From: Syngnathus acus
Taxonomy: Eukaryota; Chordata; Actinopteri; Syngnathiformes; Syngnathidae
Reading direction: 5' to 3'
Length of the DNA: 64,000 nucleotides
NCBI RefSeq assembly: GCF_901709675.1
Contig: NC_051097.1
Span: 4,466,039-4,530,038, forward strand
The notes beneath the pieces are model-generated. The model was not told the origin of the DNA and ran no database searches. It saw nothing but the letters and a program-made list of their open reading frames with translations. This document shows, one piece after another, positions 56,673 through 64,000 of the stretch (positions are counted from its first letter, which is position 1; every line of letters starts with the position of its first letter). The translations under genes and the position numbers were made by a program.

Positions 56673-59066
56673 TCAATAACGATCCAGCAGAGGGAATGAG
56701 ATGAAATAACCCAGAGTGGAACCCACAATGACGCCGAGAAAGATCCAAGTGTTGAAGGACATGACGCACAACATCAGCATGTAGCCCAAAGTCACCTGCA
56801 GCAAGTGAAGAAATGTCTGGATTCCATGTAGCAACCAGCTGAGGACCAGGATATAAATAATACATTTATTTATTCATATGCATTTGGCAACTTCTCTGAT
56901 GCATTTCGAAAAAAAATTATGACCTGTCAAACACAAAGACATGGAGGAGAAACTAAACATACGTACTTGCTCTTGTTGCTCGGAAAGATGGGGTTTGATT
57001 CACTGGGAGTCAATGAAGCTTCAGGGGAGCTGTTTTCCACCACAGGGCTGCTGGAAAATGGAGTGGAATATTGAGCCAACAGCGTGCTCCTGCTAAGCCA
57101 CACCCTCCACACTTTGAGCAGCTCGTACAAGACCGTCAGTAGCATGACCACTATCACTGACAAAACCATGCCTGAGGGGGGCATACACAGAAAGATTTTT
57201 TACACGCTCAGAATGTTAAATATGATACAAATGACATATTCAGATCAGAAAATAATAACCTTAAATGATAAACATGACAAAGTTTAGATCTTATATATAT
57301 ATTTTTTTTAAAGAGCTTCTTAACACCCGCCTTATGAACATTCGTAGATAGAAACAAACACTGACTAAAAGATTTTACATGTCCACCAAAGAAAATATAT
57401 GGATACCTCCAGGGCTGTTCACCTGCCAGAAGTCAAACAGCAGTGTCACGTGACTTGACACCTGAAATGTCATCTGAAAAACAGATATGAAAGAGAAATC
57501 ATCAGCATATGAAGAAGATTAGCACATTCTATTTAGCATTTAAATGCGTCCATGCCAGGAATCCCATCACTGCCAACGTTGAAATTAAATTAAATTCACA
57601 GTACATAAAAAACAAACCATTTCTGAGGCAAAACGGGATACAATATTTTTGTTGTGTGCTGTATGGTTTTAACAGCTTGTTAAAAGGGGACACACAGTCT
57701 TAAATTCTCTCAAATTAGGGCTCGCTTGGATTTACTTAGTGGTGCTTCAGCACTCTAAACAAATTGGGTTAGACACGCTTCTGCTTGGAATTAATAAATT
57801 GCAAACGTGATCAATTGATTTGGGGCAAAGTGATGCTAGTTTGTGTGTTAACTTTATCTCAACCACATTCCCACCCCCACATCCAAGCTGTGTGAAATGT
57901 CCATCTGCCAACGTCAGCTAAGATATAAATGCTAGATGCCAAACTTGGACTCTCATGAGCAAACGAGGAGTGACAATCAAGTAATGATTTTTTTTAAGTT
58001 ACATTGCATGTCATAGCTATTATTTAGGATATTTTGCATTATGATAAGCAAACGTAAGCACAAAAATGTTGAGTTAAGCAATTGAAGAAAAAAATTTGCA
58101 GTTCTCCATTTCAGGATCGTGTCACATTTTGAAATTTTTAAACAGCTTTAAACATGATGTATTTTAACGTAGTGTATATTCATGACATTCTCTTTCCCAA
58201 CTAAAGAGCAAAAGGAAAGACAGTTGTCAAATACAGTTAGTACAGGATTAGCATATTTACCCAAATGCACATCAGTAGCCTCCAGCAGCTCAAGTTAACA
58301 AATTAGCAGCAAAAAAGAATTCTTGTGGTAATAAAGAGTAAATACACACCCATCTCCAGACAATAATTCACTGTACAAACAGCAAAAAAGTGAAGAAATA
58401 TTTGGTAGAATATTTTTTTGTAAAAAAAAAATGCTACAAAATCCTTTGTGGCTACATTGAAAGATAAAAGCCTTACATTGGGGATCTTGGGCCTCAACTT
58501 GTTGGCAAGGCTATCTTACTTGAATTTTAAATAAAAGACGATTTAAGAAGTATTGAAATAGTTACAATTTTTATTTCTGATCAGATAAAATATGAATATA
58601 GATGTTGGTAATGTTGGAATATGGTCAAATCCACTGATCTACTATAAGGATAAATATGTCAAGGCAAGTCAAATATATTTTTATAACGACCACAAAAGGT
58701 CTTTATGGGCTTCACATGTTCCCGGTTGATATCAATAATGACATTACCTGATCTCAACACGCATCACATTTTCAATAAACAATGCGCACTTAGGTGGGCT
58801 TGTCTGAGTCATGAAACTCCAATGCTGAAAATGGATTCCACTCCGAATTTTGTCTTTATTTCATTACTTTGAATGCCATAACTTGTTGTTTTCTGTTTTT
58901 TTTATGATTGACATAACGAATCTTTTCACTTGGATGCTTATAGTGCTGGCCGCATCGACATTTGATTGTCAAACACAGGCAGCGTACAAGTCCTATTTAT
59001 TCCAAACGCACACGCGGTGATCTGAGTGAGTAGTTGGATTAAAATCACAAAACTCACGGTCATCAT
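56673..59066 (-). CDS. slc31a2: CTR2-type copper transporter (4 coding exons, complete)
   Basis: SLC31/CTR-family membrane protein; family members form trimers that pass Cu+, and CTR2 works mainly on endosomal/lysosomal membranes and modulates CTR1. Exons: 59066-59058 (MMT only), 57473-57407, 57171-56967, 56838-56673; 447 nt, 148 residues against 143 in human SLC31A2. The first exon of three codons mirrors the tiny first coding exon of the human gene. Signs of the family: VTLLFDFWQVNSPGGMVLSV leading into TM1, a Ser/Pro-rich cytosolic loop, TM2 with the MxxxM copper motif (M116-LCV-M120), and TM3 with GxxxG (G133-STL-G137), ending FPLLDRY. The extracellular N-terminus lacks the Met/His clusters of CTR1, supporting CTR2. 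The phase-2 donor AGCAA|GTACGT gives Asn94. Confidence 0.92.
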
Positions 59067-60123
59067 GTTGAACTTGCTGGGTGAAGAAACGCGTCAGTTG
59101 CTGTTCAGTAATTAACTTCGTTTACCCATTACGGGCGGACGGCTTTTTCTAGCTTTTGACTCTTCCAATACATTTTTGTTGCACACTTTGACTTGGACAG
59201 ACAAACGACATCCACCCACTGTACCGCGTGACTTTCAACAATAAATAAGAGGCTGATGGGTAATGAAGTTTTTGCAGTGAGACGGGCTGAGAAACATTTC
59301 CGGTTTATGTAGACTACGCATGCGCATTCACATCAAGACTATATGGCCATTTAGTTTTTATTTTATCACCCAGACTTTACTTGTGTTGAAAAGATGCCAT
59401 AAAAGATATTCGGAAAAAAATAACGTCAGTCTCTGTTCTTATTTAATTGATGCGTAATATTCTAACATAGTCACTGTTTAACTGGACTCTACGCATGCGC
59501 ATTCACATCAAGACTATATGTCCATTTAGTTTTTATTTGATCACTCAGACTTTACTTGTGTTAAAAAAGATGCCATAAAAGTTATTCGAAAAAAATAACA
59601 TGTCAGTCACTGTTCTTATTTCATTGATGCGTAATATTCTAACTGTTGTTGTGACGAACCTCTTCCACAGGAGGTCAGGAGTACACCAGTACTCAGTTTG
59701 TGAGACTATGGTTAATTGTTTAGCCAGGCTTCATGCACATGCATTCACTGATATTTAGCATTAGAATATATGCAATTTAAAGTACTAATGAGTGATACAT
59801 AAAACCTAATTGAATAAATGGACCTGAAGCCGTTCAGACCGCAAGTGCTGGACTTCTACATTGGTTTGTACCCAAGTGCACAACAAACAGGAATGGAGTG
59901 GGCTGATTTGAATTGCAATTTGTAAATCACAATAACAATATACCATCTCGGAATTATTAGTCGAATGAGCTGGTTATATTTAGATAACTTTTAATAGCAG
60001 TAGTTTAAAAATATGCAGCTTAATAACAATATGATTTCATTTTAGAAAAGCCAAAAAAATCCAGTGTTTTGGAAACACTTAAAATGTGACATTATTCTCA
60101 AATGACCAAACAAGTCAGATACA
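59067..60123. other. slc31a2 promoter region and spacer to the arrdc1 3' end
   Basis: No coding sequence recognised. Immediately upstream of slc31a2 lie an ETS-like TTTCCGG (59298) and the duplicated segment with NRF1-like sites. The rest is AT-rich, with no further feature seen up to the candidate arrdc1 poly(A) signal. Confidence 0.5.
59314..59641. repeat. Tandem duplication upstream of slc31a2 carrying NRF1-like sites
   Basis: Two copies offset by 175 bp, both beginning CTACGCATGCGCATTCACAT (59314 and 59489) and running about 150 bp with few differences through ATTGATGCGTAATATTCTAA. Each copy carries CGCATGCGCA (59317-59326 and 59492-59501), close to the palindromic NRF1 consensus. They lie 250-435 bp upstream of the slc31a2 start. 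Confidence 0.88.
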
Positions 60124-60129
60124 TTTATT
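60124..60129 (-). terminator. arrdc1: Candidate arrdc1 poly(A) signal
   Basis: AATAAA on the minus strand, about 1.7 kb downstream of the arrdc1 stop at 61817. Other weaker signals may be used. Confidence 0.3.
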
Positions 60130-61816
60130 GTTCTATTGTACACATTTGTTATATTACACTGTGTACTGCACCTGTAAACCAGTTACAAGTATAGAGAGAG
60201 AGAAAGAAAAAAAAAATAGGTACCACTTGTCAATATGTGCAAAAGAATGAATGTAAAAACTGCACAAAAAAGTGGTTAATCATTTCACTATCATACTCTT
60301 TGGTCTAAAAAGGGCAAACCAAGGATGTAATGCAAAATCCTTTCAGTCGAACAAATTTTTCTTGGCAATGATGAGAGTTGCATTCCTACAGCAATTCTAG
60401 CAGGTGTAAGGGCCTGCTGTTTCTGCTTGACATCAATAAAGAAACATTTATATGCATGAAGTGTGTAGGAATAGTCCACATTAACTGCACAAGTAGACTC
60501 TGACCTACACCCTGACAGAGAGGGAATAACTCCATTAAATGCTCCAACAGTGAATGACAAGACCCAGAAAAGTAGAAGGCAAACATTCAGTAAAATGCAG
60601 AAAGGTATTATTGCCATTTTAATTACAGTAAAACAACTTTGTTTCTGGTTGTGCCATAGTTGAAAACCATAGGGCAACTGCTACGGTCATAAAATAGTGC
60701 TAAGATTTGTGTCTTGATTCACACAGGAAGAAATTATTAGTAAACAAAAAGAATAATACAGTAGATACATTCAGATTAGCAGGTGTGCAGATCTCAGCCA
60801 ATGTTCATCTCAAACATGTTACATGTAATTAAAACCAGTGTCATGACAGAAATTAGATTACTGCGTGCCATGCAGTTAAAAGTGATGACAGAATAAATGA
60901 ATTTCAAATTTGAGGGAAAGAAGTGAAAATGAACAGGCAAATCACCTCAAAGGATGGCTAGTAAAAGTGGGCCCAGTGCAACATACTATCACAGCACTGC
61001 ACCCAAGGCACACAGCATTTACCAGAAAAAGAAGCAGTGTTCAAAGCCTTTTGTGGCTTTGGGTTAAATTACATCCACACCTGGCCTTTCTGCCTTAGGG
61101 CTCATTTTCAGACTCAACCACTGCTGATGAGCGCAGGTCTCTTCTTGCGTGATCCGCATCCAAAGCCTCCACTGCGTCTAAGTCTGCTGTACAACTTGCA
61201 GGAGGTCAAACTATTAGTCAAGTTGATGTGCTCGCTGTGATTATCTTCACAATTGTCTGATAACAGGACATATTCTCTCCGAGGGAATTAATTTCTCCAA
61301 AGGCTGCTTTGGATCTGGTCTCTCTCATATAGTGTTGATAATGGTCAATACCTATGTATTATGTGGTCCAGTCACAAAACATCACTTCAGGTCAAGTCAC
61401 TTATCGTGATTTCAATTTCTCAATTATTACATTACCCATGTGGGCAGGTAAGACCCGTGACAGGACTCTCGTCTCAGGTATCAGTCTGTCCAGGTTACCT
61501 CAGAATACTCTGACCTGCTGTTTGGCTACCATGTGCCAGTTAGAGCACAGAAAAATAACATTTAATTGGGTTCACATCGCTTTTCGTCATAGCAGATAAA
61601 GTCCAGTCACTTTTAAATCTTAATTTAAGCACAGTGGTGTTAAACTGCTCTGTCTATCACAGCATGTGTGATCAAAATCCAATTCTTATTTTCACAAGAC
61701 ATGAACTCTTTGTACTCATCGAGGACATGTTCATCTTTGGCGTTATGGAGTTGGTCCTGTTTTCATGAGGGTATTTCCATGATCCGGAGCTGTGGGCGGT
61801 GCTTTTTCATCAGCTT
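60130..61816 (-). other. arrdc1: Probable arrdc1 3'UTR
   Basis: No recognisable exon lies between the arrdc1 stop and the candidate poly(A) signal. The 128-codon open frame at 60291-60677 (minus) has one hydrophobic stretch, but matches nothing I know and is best treated as chance. Confidence 0.4.
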
Positions 61817-61881
61817 CTATTCTCCACTGTTTAAACTGAAGTTGGTGCTACTGCAACTTTCTTCATAAGTGGGTGGAGGCT
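61817..61881 (-). CDS. arrdc1: arrdc1 terminal exon A (PPxY retained)
   Basis: From acceptor GTCACAG|AGCC the frame completes a Glu codon with the upstream donor and reads PPPTYEESCSSTNFSLNSGE and TAG. PPTY (codons 61865-61876) is a PPxY motif for WW domains of NEDD4-family ubiquitin ligases, in the position of PPSY in human ARRDC1 (YEAPPSYEQSC). It is the more distal of two similar exons and, by motif content, the canonical one. Confidence 0.8.
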
Positions 61882-61972
61882 CTGTGACAGAGTGATATGA
61901 ACAGACAGTTACTTTCATGAGTCATTCAGAGAAGTTGCTTCAGCAACCACTTCTTGTATTGTCTATATATTT

Positions 61973-62022
61973 TTAAACTGAATTAGTGCAACTGCAGCTT
62001 TCTTCATAAATGGGCAGAGGCT
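61973..62022 (-). CDS. arrdc1: arrdc1 alternative terminal exon B (PPxY lost), possibly decayed duplicate
   Basis: From acceptor TGTCTCAG|AGCC the frame reads (E)PLPIYEESCSCTNSV and TAA, 141 bp upstream in the transcript of exon A. It keeps YEESC, the pyrimidine-rich acceptor and the phase, but PPTY has become LPIY, which is not a PPxY motif, and the stop comes five codons earlier. The flanks on both sides align with those of exon A, so this is a tandem duplication. Whether it is spliced is unknown. Confidence 0.6.
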
Positions 62023-62578
62023 CTGAGACACAGATTCAAACCGGATAGGAGATCATATTGCATTATTTGCACGAGTCAGTCCGAGAACTTGGAAAAAAAA
62101 TTACACAATAATAATGTAAATGAATAGGACAATTCTTGAAAGTACCAGGATTTACCTTTAAGGGGGAAAAAACCCAAAACACGTATATTTGCTATGAAAA
62201 AAAAAATTGCTCTGGGCTTAGTTGCATTCCCACACTTGAATAGCAAAGATATTGCAATATGAAAATAAAGTTACTAATTAATCAGTTGCATTTCAACTTA
62301 TGTTAGGTTACCCACAAATAACCTACCCTTTTGTGTAGGCTTTTTCTGACATTTTTGACATTGTACAGGTTATTGGTCACGATAATGGTGGAAAATGTTT
62401 TTAAATTACTTCTTACTTATCGCTTAAAAATGGCATTTAAACATGGTTTTAGTATATTCACAGTTGGGCTGAATGAACTCTCGAGATTGAGAAAATGAAT
62501 TTATTATTATTTGCGCATATAAAGGACCCTCTGTGACACAAATGTGATATTTCCTAGCATGTATTACCATGAGCTTAC

Positions 62579-63026
62579 CATGAGGATAGTCCCAACTGCT
62601 ATATTCTGGAGGCAAGATGAGAGCACAGGAAGTGGGGACAGGTGTGGGGTCTTCATCAGTAAAGAAAGGTATGGTGGCCCCAGTTGAAACACAGAACAAG
62701 GGGGCAGACGCGTCAGGCTGTCTGTGGCTAGGTAGCAGCGCTGTACTGGGTGCATGGCTAAAGGCGCTCGGTGACATGTTGACAGCCTCATGTTGCTGAG
62801 AATGACTCTTGGTGGGAATCGCTTCGCTGGCATCAACACCTGCACACAGCTCGTCGTCGCCCTCAACCGGAGGGGCACTGGGCGTCAGTCCTGCTGCATT
62901 GGGTGAGCGTGGCACATCGCAATGGTCTAGACAAGAAGGTACAGTCCTTGCAGGAGACAAGTTCAGGGCAATGTTCCCAATGTAGATGGGCAGGTTGACA
63001 ACTGCCTCCGGAGATTTTAGTGCGAC
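62579..63026 (-). CDS. arrdc1: arrdc1 penultimate exon: end of arrestin fold, PSAP and PPEY tail
   Basis: Starts in phase 0 with VALKSPEAVVNLPIYIGNIA, the last strands of the arrestin C-domain, then a disordered Ser/Pro/Thr-rich tail. Key motifs are PSAP (codons 62871-62882), the late-domain motif that recruits TSG101 of ESCRT-I, then TKSHSQ and VSTGATIPFF, and ILPPEYSSW with PPEY at 62601-62612 for NEDD4-type WW domains. The same motifs in the same order occur in human ARRDC1, which drives budding of microvesicles (ARMMs) at the plasma membrane. It ends in phase 1 at CATG|GTAAGC and can join exon A or B. Confidence 0.92.
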
Positions 63027-63497
63027 CTGTAACCAGAAACAATTACTGTATATATGAGATTTTTGTTCAGACAAACAAAATAGAAAAGATTTACCAGTAC
63101 TTGGGGGAAGTCAATGACACATCTGACAATTCCAAACTGCAATACATCGTGGCTTCATAATAATTTGCTTATGAAATAATTTCAGTCAGCAGAAAGTGCT
63201 GGATTTGATTGATTAAGAGTTTGGACAACTAAATGATGCAAAAAAATACTGAAAGAAAGGGGCAGCACACTTCATCAGGCACTAAGTTTTTAATGTCTTT
63301 CTTAATCAAATGAAATCTGCAAATGTGTCAGTTTTTAATATGAGTTAAATAGCACTTGGGAAGATTTAGAATGCGACAAACCAAATAACACCTTTTCCCC
63401 CCACAATGTTCTTATGCATCTCATTTGTAAAACCCCAATGGGAAATGTAAATATACTCTTACAATTGTGCCAGGCATGAACAAGCAGTCCCACAGAC

Positions 63498-63674
63498 CTG
63501 AATGAAATAGTCGATATCTATGAGGCTGCAGCCTATTAACGAAGACTGAGGAAGAGGTGGGACAATGATCTGTTCTTTCCACTCTGCGTGTTTCCCTGCC
63601 TTAACTCCGGCTCCCTCCACCTCTGCGATGGTTCGGAGGTCAAATATATGCCGCTTTGTCTTGTAAGTCACTTT
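63498..63674 (-). CDS. arrdc1: arrdc1 exon: part of the arrestin C-domain
   Basis: A phase-0 exon of 59 codons between TTACCAG|AAAG and CAG|GTCTGT, reading KVTYKTKRHIFDLRTIAEVE through GCSLIDIDYFIQ. It is strongly similar to the human ARRDC1 segment KVSYKAKRWIHDVRTIAEVE. The upstream exons for the N-terminal arrestin domain are outside the window or not identifiable in 63675-64000, so the gene is partial: 229 C-terminal residues with exon A. Confidence 0.92.
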
Positions 63675-63726
63675 CTGGTAAGAAAAAAAACATGCAAAAG
63701 ACATGCAAACAAAGACGTGTCAGTAA

Positions 63727-63945
63727 TCACTGGCGGAACTAGAATTTTTTTTCCTTGAAGTGTAGCCAAGGATATCTCAGGGGTCTGCAAAACATTTATT
63801 CATTCATTCATTCATTCATTCATTTTTGCAACCCCCCCCCAGATTCTTTAGAAAACACTGATAAACATTCATCATATGTTCCCTGCGAGGGGCAGGAGGA
63901 AATGTGGGGAAATATTCACAGAAAAAACAGAAAAAAAACCCCCTA
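63727..63945. repeat. Unclassified interspersed repeat, copy 2, with (ATTC)n
   Basis: Related to 13876-14060 by shared words in the same order, starting ATCACTGGCGGAACTAGAAT. An (ATTC)n run at 63796-63824 and a poly-C at 63832-63840 have expanded inside it. It lies in an arrdc1 intron. Confidence 0.45.
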
Positions 63946-64000
63946 AAAAGTCAATTGTCTGGTCTAGCACCTGCTTAGTTCTGGGGTCCGAGGGGGCGTG

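Noticed and set aside
60291-60677. 128-codon minus-strand frame with a hydrophobic stretch
   Set aside because: Lies in the probable arrdc1 3'UTR, matches no family I know, and has no splice or promoter context. Proteomic or conservation evidence would be needed to revive it.
63941-64000. Possible additional arrdc1 exon at the window edge
   Set aside because: A GT donor-like site exists on the minus strand (CAG|GTGCTA), but the preceding codons (APSDPRTKQ) do not resemble the expected ARRDC1 sequence before KVTYK; left uncalled.

Overview
The window reads as teleost fish nuclear DNA. Genes are split by GT-AG introns, the spaces between them are AT-rich and full of microsatellites, and typical fish mobile elements are present (a tRNA-derived SINE ending in GGATGGA, hAT-type non-autonomous elements, a LINE 3' end). 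The protein-coding genes are clear vertebrate orthologues. Exon structures were worked out by hand from splice sites, reading-frame continuity and remembered human proteins; no database was searched.

Layout. 1-6930: upstream non-coding DNA with a long GT array and a 58-bp perfect palindrome. 6930-8590: GC-rich promoter/leader and exon 1 of onecut2 (+ strand). 8591-21914: its 13.3-kb intron, holding a LINE nested in a hAT element, opposed GGAT/ATCC arrays and a SINE. 21915-22204: onecut2 exon 2. 22205 to about 29870: probable very long onecut2 3'UTR with a dense set of miR-9 seed matches. 29.9-40.0 kb: gene-free, containing a 3-kb giant inverted repeat (34137-37190). 40226-47224: fech (ferrochelatase, - strand, 11 coding exons, complete). 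49992-55741: nars1 (cytosolic asparaginyl-tRNA synthetase, - strand, 15 coding exons, complete). 56673-59066: slc31a2 (CTR2-type copper transporter, - strand, 4 coding exons, complete). 61817 to the window edge: C-terminal half of arrdc1 (- strand), with two candidate last exons.

The genes do not form a functional unit. onecut2 encodes a CUT-homeodomain transcription factor, fech ends haem synthesis in mitochondria, nars1 charges tRNA-Asn, slc31a2 handles copper, and arrdc1 is an ESCRT/ubiquitin-ligase adaptor for vesicle budding. The order and orientation onecut2(+) / fech(-) / nars1(-) match human 18q21 as I recall it, whereas slc31a2 and arrdc1 lie on chromosome 9 in human, so a synteny breakpoint falls between nars1 and slc31a2.

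The most notable observations are a tandemly duplicated arrdc1 terminal exon in which one copy has lost the PPxY motif, the giant nested palindrome with a tRNA-like module in both arms, the strand-specific miR-9 site cluster, and a fech last exon whose acceptor is preceded by a GAAA array.
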